Virus record (IMG/VR): IMGVR_UViG_3300030110_001330 | Span: 1-21,411 of that record | Strand: one strand, 5' to 3' | DNA: 21,411 bases | DNA from: a virus | Shown here: positions 1 to 8,564 of the stretch, one piece after another | Numbering within the stretch: the first letter of the stretch is position 1 | Layout: every line of letters starts with the position of its first letter | Made by a program: the position numbers and the translations under genes | The notes under the pieces: model-generated | Told to the model about the DNA's origin: nothing | Database searches by the model: none | The model's input: the letters and a program-made list of their open reading frames with translations, nothing else

Positions 1-540
1 ATTAATCTTGGTATGATGTATGGTATGGGTAAAGGTAAACTTGGATCTCAATTAGGATTAGATAAAGAAGATGTTGACGATGTTTTTAAACAATATCATT
101 CTACAGTTCCTTTTGTAAAAGTATTGACTGATGGTACAATGAATAGAGCACAGAAGAGAGGACATATTCGCACTATACTAGGACGTAAATGTCGTTTTGA
201 TTTATGGGAACCTTCAACCTATGGTATTCATAAACCATTACCAAAAGAACAAGCAGAGATAGCGCATGGTGGTATAAATAGAATAAAACGTGCTTGGACA
301 TACAAAGCTTTAAATAGATTAATTCAAGGATCCGCTGCTGATCAAACAAAGAAAGCAATGATAGATGTTTTTAAAGAAGGTATTACACCTTTAATTCAGG
401 TACATGATGAACTAGATATTTCTGTATACTCTGAAGAACAAAAGAAAAAAGTTATTGAGATTATGCAAAGTGCTGTGCCATTAAAAGTTCCTTGTAAAGT
501 GGACTGCGAGGTAGGACCTTCGTGGGGAGAGATTGAATAG
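1..540 (+). CDS. polA: DNA polymerase I (family A), C-terminal part
   Basis: This is the end of a replicative family A DNA polymerase; the gene starts before the window and is open from base 1. The first residues (INLGMMYGMG) are the second half of motif B of the fingers helix, which contacts the incoming nucleotide. The segment NRLIQGSAAD (about residues 105-114 of the partial protein) is a conserved family element. IQVHDELDIS holds motif C, with VHDE at about 134-137; its Asp is a catalytic metal ligand of the palm. The residue equivalent to E. coli Pol I Phe762 is Leu here (INLG rather than INFG). The protein ends normally, shortly after motif C. Its last 8 bases overlap the next gene. Family assignment is very secure; a replicative role is inferred from the phage context. 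Confidence 0.96.
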   Translation: MNLGMMYGMGKGKLGSQLGLDKEDVDDVFKQYHSTVPFVKVLTDGTMNRAQKRGHIRTILGRKCRFDLWEPSTYGIHKPLPKEQAEIAHGGINRIKRAWTYKALNRLIQGSAADQTKKAMIDVFKEGITPLIQVHDELDISVYSEEQKKKVIEIMQSAVPLKVPCKVDCEVGPSWGEIE

Positions 541-829
541 AAAGCAAAAGATTGGTTTTTTAAACCATCTTGTAGCCATGCACTGGCTAACTAAAAGAAA
601 TTACTACGTTTTTCATAACATCAGTGGCCTTGGGCCGTGCGACTTGATTGCTTTGAATGATAACGGAAGAATAATTAAAATAGATGTAAAGAGCGAAAGC
701 ATAAGAAAAACAGGCACACATGCTGGTCATAAGATAAGAAGAATGACTACAAAGTTACAGAAAAAAATGGGTATAAAATTACTCATGGTAACTAAAGAAG
801 GAAAGTGCTACTTCTATAAGAATGATTAA
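533..829 (+). CDS. PD-(D/E)XK-type nuclease, 98 residues
   Basis: A small basic protein with the layout of a minimal PD-(D/E)XK nuclease. An N-terminal helix is followed by GPCDLIAL (Asp37), then IDVKSE (Asp51-x-Lys53), then a basic helix and a final strand (KLLMVTKEGKCYFY). Asp37, Asp51 and Lys53 would be the metal-binding and catalytic residues; the usual Pro-Asp is Pro-Cys-Asp here. Single-domain enzymes of this kind include Holliday junction resolvases and repair or restriction-like endonucleases, and the position directly after the polymerase fits a role in replication or recombination. The start is TTG at 533, a few bases after GGGGAG at 524-529 and overlapping the polymerase stop. The next in-frame ATG (578) would remove part of the first helix. 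The exact substrate cannot be read from the sequence. Confidence 0.72.
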   Translation: MNRKQKIGFLNHLVAMHWLTKRNYYVFHNISGLGPCDLIALNDNGRIIKIDVKSESIRKTGTHAGHKIRRMTTKLQKKMGIKLLMVTKEGKCYFYKND

Positions 830-1025
830 AACATTTGTATTAGTGGTAAGTTTATGGGGATTTAATGGTAGCTCTTGGGTGTATACAGGTAATCAATCCG
901 TTTTAAGTATGCAACTTAATCAAGAACAATGTGAGATGATTGAACAAAGCTGGACTAAATTTGAAAAGAATCCATACTTTCGTTTTTCTATTGAATGTGT
1001 AGAAGAAATTAAAAAAGAAACTTAA
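822..1025 (+). CDS. Small secreted-type protein of unknown function
   Basis: A 67-residue protein that I do not recognise. It starts with one Lys and a hydrophobic run (residues 4-20, FVLVVSLWGFNGSSWV) that resembles a signal peptide or signal anchor, followed by a polar body. The body has two cysteines (Cys37 and Cys59) that could form a disulphide in the periplasm. It overlaps the nuclease gene by 8 bases. It also runs into the opposite-strand gene at its 3' end, sharing 4 bases of stop codons. No strong ribosome binding site is visible just before the ATG, so translation may be coupled to the upstream gene. Small membrane or secreted phage proteins of this size are sometimes involved in lysis or superinfection exclusion, but nothing here proves that. 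Confidence 0.6.
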   Translation: MIKTFVLVVSLWGFNGSSWVYTGNQSVLSMQLNQEQCEMIEQSWTKFEKNPYFRFSIECVEEIKKET

Positions 1026-1225
1026 TCAATAGCTTCGTCTATCTTATCATTAATAGCCACTACTGTAGCTTCAATGACCGAGAGCCGTGCGTCTATACGC
1101 AACATATCTAAATCTTTTATCTTACTTTCATTGGCAACAACTCTATTTACTAACATCCCATAACTGTAGATAACAGTTATACCTGCAATAATAACTGCGG
1201 TAATGTTGATAGTTTTAAGATTCAT
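1022..1225 (-). CDS. Small single-span membrane protein with coiled coil
   Basis: A 67-residue protein with one clear membrane segment (about residues 8-27, ITAVIIAGITVIYSYG). A heptad-like helical tail follows (about 30-65: NESKIKDLDMLRIDARLSVIEATV and on to the end) and could form a coiled coil. There is no enzyme motif. This architecture occurs in phage holin or spanin-like proteins and in small virion membrane proteins, so a lysis or envelope role is possible but unproven. It is the last gene of the minus-strand operon, only 2 bases after the Arg-rich gene. No Shine-Dalgarno sequence is visible before its ATG, which suggests translational coupling. Its stop codon overlaps that of the convergent plus-strand gene. 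Confidence 0.62.
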   Translation of the reverse strand: MNLKTINITAVIIAGITVIYSYGMLVNRVVANESKIKDLDMLRIDARLSVIEATVVAINDKIDEAID

Positions 1226-1227
1226 TT

Positions 1228-2478
1228 TTACTGTTGTAATGATTGATAATAACTTTGCAAAGCTTCGTCTATTAGAGGGTTGGTTCCTATTCTTGGATTG
1301 GGAAAGTAATTAGTCCCCTCTTCTAAAAGACCTTGACCAAATAAATCATTTATTATGTTTTCATTTAAGTTGTATCCAGACCCCCCTAAAATTTGTGATG
1401 TTTTTTGCATTTGCATGTCATCTGCCAAAGATTGTTGTAAAGCATTTTCTGCTTCTATTCGTTTTTGATCTTCTTGAAACTGTTTATCTAACGCACTAAA
1501 ATCTTGAACACCTGAGTCTATAATATCGCCCATAGTTTGATCAACTACTTCTGATCTTGTGTTAGGATCTATTACTGGAAACTGATCTGGAAGAGGTCTT
1601 TCACCAAACTCTATATCTATTAATGGAAGAGGTACTGGTTTAGGGTCTAAGGGTTTTTGTCTATCCGAAATAGTAAAAGGTTTTTCATCCAAAGGATCTT
1701 GTCTATCTGATCTTGTTGTTATAGGAGTTGCACCCTCACCTGCGCCAAACCCTATGTCTAAAGGATATCGTACCCCTGGCATGTCAGGTAGATTGTATGG
1801 TATTTGTTTATTATTATTTGCTCCAAACAAACTCTTTATTCCTTGAACGGCTACAGGACCTTTTTGTAAAAAATTTCCAAATGGATACATCTTACCATAA
1901 GCATCCCCTCCTGTGTTTTGTATTTTTCTTGTTGGATCTATAAAGTCTTGATCCATTGTTTCTTGAAACACATCAAAACCTGTTGTGGTCATCATATTTG
2001 GATTGGCTCTTAGACGTTTGCTAACTTGATCTCTCATATTAAGAGGAGCCTCATTAATCATAGCCCTATGTGCTCTTTTAGTTGCTAATTTTTTAACAAA
2101 ATTTTTCTGTCGTGAACGAAGATCTTTTACTAAATTAGTGTCACCTTTTTTTAAAGCATTTTCAATTCGTCTGTCAAGACTACCTACACTTTGCTCTAAA
2201 CTTTTAGTATCTTTTTTTGGAACGTACTTATTAGCAGCAGCAATACCACTTTCTCTGCCTGTGCTTGTGCCGCCTGTAGCTTGTCTACTTTCTCTTTTAG
2301 TCTGACCACTACGTGCTCTATCTCTATTTCTTTCAGAACGTCTATTAGCTTCACGTCTAGCTGCCGCACGTCTACTACCGCCTCCTCGTCTACCGCTACC
2401 ACTACCGCTAGGACGTCTACGTGGTCTATTTCTTTTAGGCCTATTTGGTCTATTCTTTGGTCTATTTGGTGGTGGCAT
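1228..2478 (-). CDS. Arg-rich, probably virion-associated protein
   Basis: A 416-residue protein with no domain that I recognise. By hand count, residues 1-67 contain 22 Arg mixed with Pro, Gly and Ser (for example RPNRPKRNRPRRRP), an intrinsically disordered nucleic-acid-binding type of tail. The middle (about 85-180) is a basic helical region. Residues about 257-281 hold a short duplicated unit, SDRQDPLDEKP and SDRQKPLDPKP. The C-terminal third is acidic and Gln/Leu-rich. The start is supported by AGAGGA a few bases before the ATG, and only 4 bases separate it from the stop of the 1330-residue protein upstream. Position in the ejection-protein operon and the basic tail suggest a virion protein that contacts packaged DNA; this is inference. 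Confidence 0.72.
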   Translation of the reverse strand: MPPPNRPKNRPNRPKRNRPRRRPSGSGSGRRGGGSRRAAARREANRRSERNRDRARSGQTKRESRQATGGTSTGRESGIAAANKYVPKKDTKSLEQSVGSLDRRIENALKKGDTNLVKDLRSRQKNFVKKLATKRAHRAMINEAPLNMRDQVSKRLRANPNMMTTTGFDVFQETMDQDFIDPTRKIQNTGGDAYGKMYPFGNFLQKGPVAVQGIKSLFGANNNKQIPYNLPDMPGVRYPLDIGFGAGEGATPITTRSDRQDPLDEKPFTISDRQKPLDPKPVPLPLIDIEFGERPLPDQFPVIDPNTRSEVVDQTMGDIIDSGVQDFSALDKQFQEDQKRIEAENALQQSLADDMQMQKTSQILGGSGYNLNENIINDLFGQGLLEEGTNYFPNPRIGTNPLIDEALQSYYQSLQQ

Positions 2479-2482
2479 ATTA

Positions 2483-5400
2483 TTATCCTCTGTTTACTAT
2501 AGCTTCAGTTATATCAATATCTCCGCTTTTGGCAAGTTGAGATCTGTCTGTTTGTGAAATTGTTCCAGCAGGAGGCGTTGTCATTGATAAAGGAACCTCT
2601 GGTATAGCAAGATCTCCTGCTCCATAAGCACCACTAAATGAAGGAGTAACTACATTAGGTGTTCTATCTTCCTCTCTCAAGTCTATTTCTAGCGGTCTGT
2701 CAAATAAACTATCTGGGTTTTCAAATAAATCTTGTGTTGCAAAGTTAACAAATATTCCAGATGTTAATCCATTTATTAAAGGTAAAGGATTTGGTTGATT
2801 TCTTATAGAAGCATTGTTCATTATTTGTCTTTTAATAAAGTCTGATATTCTAAAAGGAACAGCCTTATTGTTTATAATTCTAGTTGTTTCTGTTTTTGAA
2901 AATCTTTCCCCCAACTTTTTAATAATGAAAGGCTTACTTAAACCTAAGTTTTCTGCAGCTTTTAATTGTTTAAATAATATTTGATCACCTTTTTTCTTTC
3001 TTTCATTTGCTTCTTGATAAGCTTTTGCTATTTCTTGAGGAGTAGAACTTCCATCTCTTGCAGTTTTATTAAAGTAAGCTACTGAATTTTCAGAATTCTT
3101 TTTATTGTCTGACATTTTAAATTGTATACCTTGTTCAATAAATGGATCTTGTATTCTAAAACCAAGTATACCTAGTGCTTCATTAACAGGTTTATAACCT
3201 CTGTTGTATTTTTGAACAGATCCTACTCCTGATAAGTAAGTTCTATACAATTGATTCATTGATCCAGGCGATGCTCTCTTAACAAGTTCAGCCATAGTTT
3301 TAAAAACTTTATCACCTGTTGAGTCTGTTGGATTCCATAATCTTACCCCATCTCTTGTTTGTCCTCCTCGTACCAAAACATCTCCATAAAATTGAGTTAT
3401 AATACTTTCTGCAAGAAATGGCTGAAGAAGTTCTTTACTTGCTTCAAACGCTGCACTTTCAATTGCTTGTAATGCTCCTTGTTCGTTAGCAAATCCATCA
3501 TTAAATCCATTCATTGCTGCACGGAGTGGTCTTGTTAAATAATCGTATGCATTACTATGAGAGTAATCAATGTAATATATTTGACCGTCTTGTTTAATAG
3601 GTATGAGTGTAGAATTTTGAGACCATTTAGGTAAAAATTCTCGTAGCGAATTTAATGTTTCATTACTAACCCCTGTCATAAATTGAGCTGTTTCTTCTAC
3701 TATTTTACCTGAACCAATACCAAATAATCCTACACCAAGAAGTCTTTGTCTTCCTATACTTCTTAAATTTTTATCTCCCATTTCTTTTGCACCTCTTGTT
3801 ATCGTATTTATTCCTGTTCTTAAAATTTCCGCAGGAAAAGATATAAAGTTTCCAAGAGGAGCCTTACGAAGTTCTTTTATAAAAGGACTAACATAATCGT
3901 AATTGGGTATATTGTTTCTTACTATGTCAGCAGCTTCTTCTTTTATAAACTGATTATATTGAACCTCGTCAGTTAAATCTGTAAGTCCGTATTTGTCTTT
4001 AGCTTCATCGCCATATTGACGAGCAAAATTAGTGGGGCTTGTTTTATACGCTTTATCAAAAGCTGTTCTATATTTTGATTGTTCTGCAAAATAATTTTGT
4101 ATTTTATAAAAATCATCTTCAGCAGAATAAAATGTTCTTGCACCTTCTCTTAATCTTTTTAATCCTGTTTTTTCATTAAATCTTTTCAATACATTAAACA
4201 TTGTTCCCTCTGAACTAATGTTTTCTATGCCAGTTGTCATATCATCTATTAAATTTTTTAAATCACCTAGTCTTGCACTGGTGTTAACAATACCAAGACG
4301 TTGCATTTCCATATATTGTTTTAAAGCTTCTTTATATTCAGAGTCTGTCTTAAATAATTTTCTTCCTGCTTGTGTTTCCAATTCACCTTTAACAATAGAC
4401 TTAGTTATTTTATAAGACTTAGCTGCCTCACTTATAAACCTTGATGGATTAAATAGATTACCATTTATACCTGAAAAAAATAAAGCACTAGACACGTTTC
4501 TAAAGTGTGTAATAGGAGATAAAGTTGTTTTTGATTCTTGTATTATGGCTTTTGGTGCTAGTAAAAATCCATTATAAAAATTAGAAAGCATTCCTGGTTT
4601 TTGACTTATACTAGATAATCGTTCTATGTTTGCAGCTATTTCAGGTGTAGTGTATTTACCATTTAAAGGATTCCATAAATCAGTTTTTATTTGTGTGGTA
4701 AAATTTTGTCCTCCTTGACTTACAGTTGATTTGTTAAAAAAATATTTATCTAAACCATCATCTGCTAATTTTTGATAATACTTAGATGAAGATAAAAAGT
4801 TATTTATCTTTGTTGATGTTTCTAATAGTTGCACACTAGGGTCTTTTATTTCTCCTAGTAATTCTCGTATTTCTTTTGGAACTTGTTGTCTTGTTTTGAA
4901 CACTGCATCATCAACAGCTTTTAATCTTACAAGTTCATTTCCTAAACCCCCCATTTCATTAGCTTCCACAATAGCTTTAATTTCTGCATCCATGGCTTTT
5001 CCTTGAGCCGAACTACCAGGAACAAATCTTCTATTATTTCCTGTTCCAATTACAGTTCCCCCATAAGCCGAAGGATCTTTTTCAGCTAAAAATATTTTTG
5101 CTCTTTCAATTATTTCTTTTCCTTTGTCAGTATTATACAGTTTATCAAACCAATCTTTTTTTGTTTCTGAACCAAATGTTCTATAACTTCTCGTTAAATA
5201 TTCTCCTACGTTTGCAGCCACTGTTCTTACAAAAGAATCCGATGCAGCTATAGCCAAAGGATTTTCTTTTAATTTACCACTTAAATTATCTACATATGAC
5301 CTTACTTCATTAACTTGTTCAAGTAATTCTTTAGGAACTTTTGTTGCATCTTTTGCATTTTTAGGAGCGGTTAGATAATCATATATATTTTCCATTATCT

Positions 5401-6475
5401 CTTCTCTTTGTTTTATCTCTACATCATCTAACTTTCCTCCAAGTGGTCGAACTAATTTTTGAACAGATTGTTCTAAAGATCTTACAATATAACCAGCTTC
5501 TGATAAGGAAGCTCTTTGCTCACCAATCATTTTTCTTTTTGCATTGAAACCCATCGCTGTATCGTCTCCTCTTGGACGAAGTCTAGCTAATACATGTTTA
5601 TCAAATGCACGAAGAATATTATTTTTATTAAATTGAAAACCTTGTTCTAGTTTTAAAGTTTCTGCAACTTTTCTACCTGTTGGAAGTTTAGTCACTGGAT
5701 CTATTTCATCAACCATTCTTACAACTTCATCGGCTGATCCAGTTGATCTGGTTAACACACCTTTCAACGCAGGAACTGCTTTTGAAAAACTAAATTTTAT
5801 TGCAGGCATTAAAGCTTTTTCAAACAAACCAAAACCAAGAGCTCCTTCTAAACCAAACTTAAATCTATTTTCTAGTTTTCTTATTGCATCTCTTCGACCA
5901 GACTCTCCTTGATTTTCTCTTGTTTGAGTTATTCCAAACCCCATTGCATCTCCAACTGTTCCTAAATCTTCAGTTGCTGCCGCTAGTTCTGCTCCACCAA
6001 CTGCTGCCATTCTAGTTGTTGTAGGTAGCATTTTAGCAGTTCTACCCAAGGTTCCTAAATTTTTAGCTTTTACTAACGCATTAGCTCCTTTTAAAGCAAT
6101 ACCACCCGGCACACCAAGTTGTGTTAAAATTTCTGTTACTGACCCTGTCCATCTATCATCAGCTAAATCTTCCATGCCACTTAAAAAATTATTATCATCA
6201 AAAGCTTTTTCAACTTTTTTTGTTAATTGTGTATTTAAACCTAAGTCAACTAATGTAGTACCAAGAGTTGTAATACCTTCTGTGGCTTTACCTAATCCTG
6301 AAATAACACCTGCTCCCGCAGATTTTATAAGACCTGTTTTTTCTAATCCTATTTTTTTATAAAAAACATTTTTATCTACATTAGAGTAAAATTTACTGTG
6401 TAGTTTATCCGCTAGTTCACTATCCGATATGTTACTGTATTGAGGATATTTTTTTCTAATTTCATCTATATTCAT
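2483..6475 (-). CDS. Large internal virion / DNA ejection-type protein, 1330 residues
   Basis: The largest gene of the window. The N-terminus (about residues 8-33, KKYPQYSNISDSELADKL) is a short helical motif found at the start of many phage internal virion or DNA-transfer proteins. Gly/Ala-rich, weakly hydrophobic stretches follow (for example residues 52-80 and 115-175). The rest is a long, mostly helical body rich in Lys, Asn and Phe. Its length is close to that of T7 gp16 (about 1,320 residues), a core protein ejected into the cell envelope with the genome, but I see no lytic transglycosylase motif, so the likeness is in size and context. It overlaps the upstream gene by one base (TAATG) and has no strong ribosome binding site, so it is probably translationally coupled. 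The structural role is likely; the precise function is not known. Confidence 0.72.
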   Translation of the reverse strand: MNIDEIRKKYPQYSNISDSELADKLHSKFYSNVDKNVFYKKIGLEKTGLIKSAGAGVISGLGKATEGITTLGTTLVDLGLNTQLTKKVEKAFDDNNFLSGMEDLADDRWTGSVTEILTQLGVPGGIALKGANALVKAKNLGTLGRTAKMLPTTTRMAAVGGAELAAATEDLGTVGDAMGFGITQTRENQGESGRRDAIRKLENRFKFGLEGALGFGLFEKALMPAIKFSFSKAVPALKGVLTRSTGSADEVVRMVDEIDPVTKLPTGRKVAETLKLEQGFQFNKNNILRAFDKHVLARLRPRGDDTAMGFNAKRKMIGEQRASLSEAGYIVRSLEQSVQKLVRPLGGKLDDVEIKQREEIMENIYDYLTAPKNAKDATKVPKELLEQVNEVRSYVDNLSGKLKENPLAIAASDSFVRTVAANVGEYLTRSYRTFGSETKKDWFDKLYNTDKGKEIIERAKIFLAEKDPSAYGGTVIGTGNNRRFVPGSSAQGKAMDAEIKAIVEANEMGGLGNELVRLKAVDDAVFKTRQQVPKEIRELLGEIKDPSVQLLETSTKINNFLSSSKYYQKLADDGLDKYFFNKSTVSQGGQNFTTQIKTDLWNPLNGKYTTPEIAANIERLSSISQKPGMLSNFYNGFLLAPKAIIQESKTTLSPITHFRNVSSALFFSGINGNLFNPSRFISEAAKSYKITKSIVKGELETQAGRKLFKTDSEYKEALKQYMEMQRLGIVNTSARLGDLKNLIDDMTTGIENISSEGTMFNVLKRFNEKTGLKRLREGARTFYSAEDDFYKIQNYFAEQSKYRTAFDKAYKTSPTNFARQYGDEAKDKYGLTDLTDEVQYNQFIKEEAADIVRNNIPNYDYVSPFIKELRKAPLGNFISFPAEILRTGINTITRGAKEMGDKNLRSIGRQRLLGVGLFGIGSGKIVEETAQFMTGVSNETLNSLREFLPKWSQNSTLIPIKQDGQIYYIDYSHSNAYDYLTRPLRAAMNGFNDGFANEQGALQAIESAAFEASKELLQPFLAESIITQFYGDVLVRGGQTRDGVRLWNPTDSTGDKVFKTMAELVKRASPGSMNQLYRTYLSGVGSVQKYNRGYKPVNEALGILGFRIQDPFIEQGIQFKMSDNKKNSENSVAYFNKTARDGSSTPQEIAKAYQEANERKKKGDQILFKQLKAAENLGLSKPFIIKKLGERFSKTETTRIINNKAVPFRISDFIKRQIMNNASIRNQPNPLPLINGLTSGIFVNFATQDLFENPDSLFDRPLEIDLREEDRTPNVVTPSFSGAYGAGDLAIPEVPLSMTTPPAGTISQTDRSQLAKSGDIDITEAIVNRG

Positions 6476-7539
6476 TACATAATACCAAGTGGATCACCCG
6501 TTGTATTTGTATTTGATTCACCTTTTTTGGAAGAAGAAGGTTGTGTCTGTCCTGAAATAGCAGACCACATTCGTTCAGCCATACTCAAAGCTTGGTTTTC
6601 ATCATAAACTTGCATGGTTAAAGGATCTTGTGTTTGCATTAATTGAGGAATGATACTAGCAAAAAATTCTTTTTTACTTGTTGTTCCCCCTGCTTTTGCC
6701 ATATTAATTAAATCCTCTTGAGGTATTGTTAGTTCCCCCTCTTTATCTGTAAACATAGTTTTTAATGTAGCTAAATTCTTTTGAAAAGTTGTACCATCTG
6801 TGTCACCCGCTCTGTCTAACGCAGCTTCTTGTGCTTCAATACCAGATTCAATAGCGGCCATTTTAATTTTATCTGCTCTATCTTTAGCTGCCATACCTAT
6901 TGCGGTAAAAGTTTTTAGCGGATCTTTTGCGGAACGAGCAATTTTATCCATGAGATTACCACCTCTAGCACTAGCTAAATTTAAACCAAATTCTGTTAAT
7001 GCTGCGAATCCACCACTCTTTACTTGTTCTTTATCACTACCTAAATATTTATCAAACAAATCCATTCTCTCTTTAATGAAATCGTCTAAATCACCTTTTT
7101 TAATTTTATTATCCAAGTCAGTAGCGTCATCCTTTTTCTTTTTTTTAATTTTTTTATCACCCTCGCTTGCAAATAATCCTGGCTGTCTATCAGATGGTGG
7201 TCTTTGTGTTTCTTTTTTTTGATCTTCAACACTTTGTTCAGCACTATCTGTTAAAGCGTCATAGGCTAGCATACCTCCATATCCAGCGGCACTTTGCCCT
7301 ACTATATTTTTAATAGACGGTTTAAATAATCCTGGTCTTGATCTTGGAAGAACTGGACCAATGCCTGAAGTAGGTGTTCTAGCTCCAGTGCCTAAAAAAT
7401 AACTTTTTATATTACTTGGTTTAACAATACCTTTTGCACCTCTTCCAAGAGCCATAGCACCTCTAACAGCATAAGGAGCAGCCATTGTAGCACCTCTTAA
7501 AGCTAACGCACCTAAACCATAAGCAATTGGTAAAACCAT
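6475..7539 (-). CDS. Putative internal virion protein with hydrophobic N-terminus
   Basis: A 354-residue protein. Its first 35 or so residues are hydrophobic and Gly/Ala-rich with scattered Arg (VLPIAYGLGALALRG). A Pro/Gly linker follows, then a lysine-rich patch (GDKKIKKKKKDD, about residues 128-139) and a helical C-terminal half. No enzyme motif is visible. I place the start at ATG 7539, which overlaps the preceding TGA stop (TGATG) and lies 6 bases from GGAGG. A TTG one codon earlier (7542) is open but only 3 bases from that site. It sits between two other ejection-type genes in one operon, which suggests an internal or core virion protein. It resembles no named family that I can identify with confidence. 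Confidence 0.68.
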   Translation of the reverse strand: MVLPIAYGLGALALRGATMAAPYAVRGAMALGRGAKGIVKPSNIKSYFLGTGARTPTSGIGPVLPRSRPGLFKPSIKNIVGQSAAGYGGMLAYDALTDSAEQSVEDQKKETQRPPSDRQPGLFASEGDKKIKKKKKDDATDLDNKIKKGDLDDFIKERMDLFDKYLGSDKEQVKSGGFAALTEFGLNLASARGGNLMDKIARSAKDPLKTFTAIGMAAKDRADKIKMAAIESGIEAQEAALDRAGDTDGTTFQKNLATLKTMFTDKEGELTIPQEDLINMAKAGGTTSKKEFFASIIPQLMQTQDPLTMQVYDENQALSMAERMWSAISGQTQPSSSKKGESNTNTTGDPLGIM

Positions 7540-8564
7540 CAACTACCTCCGAATAACCCTGATAAGCCACTTGCACCTTGACCAAATTGACCAAGAGCTC
7601 CCACTCCTGCAATACCAAGACCAAGTGCTTGAGCAAATGGATTAGTTTGTGGTTGTTGAGTGTAACTAATTGATCCACTTGGTACACCTCGTAGTATATC
7701 ACTAGCAAATCCAAGTCTATTAAATGGTTCACGTTGTGCCATCAACTGTTGTTGTCTTTGAGCTTCTAGCATTCCTTGACCTATTTGTTGCTGCATACCA
7801 CCTACACCTAGTAGTGATTGAATATCTCCTTGACCTAATTGTTGACCAAGTGCACCAAGACCAGCTTGAGTTTTACCAAGATCACCAAGACCTTGTCCTG
7901 CTTGACCAAGTGTCTGCGCTGCTTGTAATTGTCTTCTTTGTTGTGACTCTTGAGCACCCATTGCTGCTTGTTGAGCTTGTTGATAGTTACGTGACATATC
8001 TTCAAAAATACGTCGTGATTTAATGTCTGCTAAATTTTTACCAAGCTCTGCTTCTTGAACACCCATACGTGAGCCTCCAAAAGCACCTACCTTTTGTGCT
8101 TGAGAAGCTAAACCTTGTTGAGCAATCTGCGCTTGTTTATCATATTCAGCTAATGCTTGCTGTGTAACTTGTTGTTGATACGGATCCATGAACGCTTGTG
8201 CTGAAGCTGGATTGTATGCTTGTGTTGCACCAAGTGCTTGAGCAATACCACCTGTTAAAGCACCTCCTCCAAGAGCTGCACTACCCATACCTTGTTGTAA
8301 AGATGGTGCATAAGCACCTACTTGTTGTGATGCTAATCCAAAAGCTCGTTGTTGTTCTGGAGTGAAGCCTGCAAATTGAAACTTTGGTATAGCTTGAGCA
8401 ATACCTGCTCTACCAAACTTACGTAATTGAAAAGCTTCATCTGTTTCACCTTCTTTTTTTACAGCGTTTGGATCTCCAAATACGGAAGCAAGTAATTGTT
8501 CTGTTCTCTTTTCAATGTATGGCGGTTGAGCCTGTACCTGTGTTATTGTATCGCCTTCAGCCAT
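7539..8564 (-). CDS. Gln/Ala/Gly-rich internal virion (ejection) protein
   Basis: A 341-residue low-complexity protein rich in Gln, Ala and Gly. Residues about 160-185 contain GAFGGSRMGVQEAELGKNLA followed by a helical Q/R-rich stretch. This arrangement (a glycine turn with Ser-Arg, then a long amphipathic helix) recurs in phage internal core or DNA-ejection proteins of the T7 gp14 or P22 ejection type. The C-terminus is Gly-rich and moderately hydrophobic (QALGLGIAGVGALGQFG). The ATG overlaps the stop of the upstream gene by one base (TAATG), and a GGAGAC lies about 10 bases before it. Its place as second gene of the operon and its composition support a virion role. The assignment to ejection proteins is by resemblance, not by a catalytic signature. 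Confidence 0.66.
   Translation of the reverse strand: MAEGDTITQVQAQPPYIEKRTEQLLASVFGDPNAVKKEGETDEAFQLRKFGRAGIAQAIPKFQFAGFTPEQQRAFGLASQQVGAYAPSLQQGMGSAALGGGALTGGIAQALGATQAYNPASAQAFMDPYQQQVTQQALAEYDKQAQIAQQGLASQAQKVGAFGGSRMGVQEAELGKNLADIKSRRIFEDMSRNYQQAQQAAMGAQESQQRRQLQAAQTLGQAGQGLGDLGKTQAGLGALGQQLGQGDIQSLLGVGGMQQQIGQGMLEAQRQQQLMAQREPFNRLGFASDILRGVPSGSISYTQQPQTNPFAQALGLGIAGVGALGQFGQGASGLSGLFGGS

Noticed and set aside
6800-7222. 140-residue plus-strand open frame, hydrophobic and Ser/Leu-rich.
   Set aside because: It is the antisense shadow of the hydrophobic-headed virion gene, with no start signal and composition set by the complementary codons.
7463-7732. 89-residue minus-strand frame across the junction of two virion genes.
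   Set aside because: Overlaps two well-supported genes in another frame and has no start signal.
7724-8023. 99-residue plus-strand frame rich in Leu, Val, Asp and Gln.
   Set aside because: Shadow of the Gln-rich ejection-type gene; low-complexity result of CAA and GCA codons read backwards.
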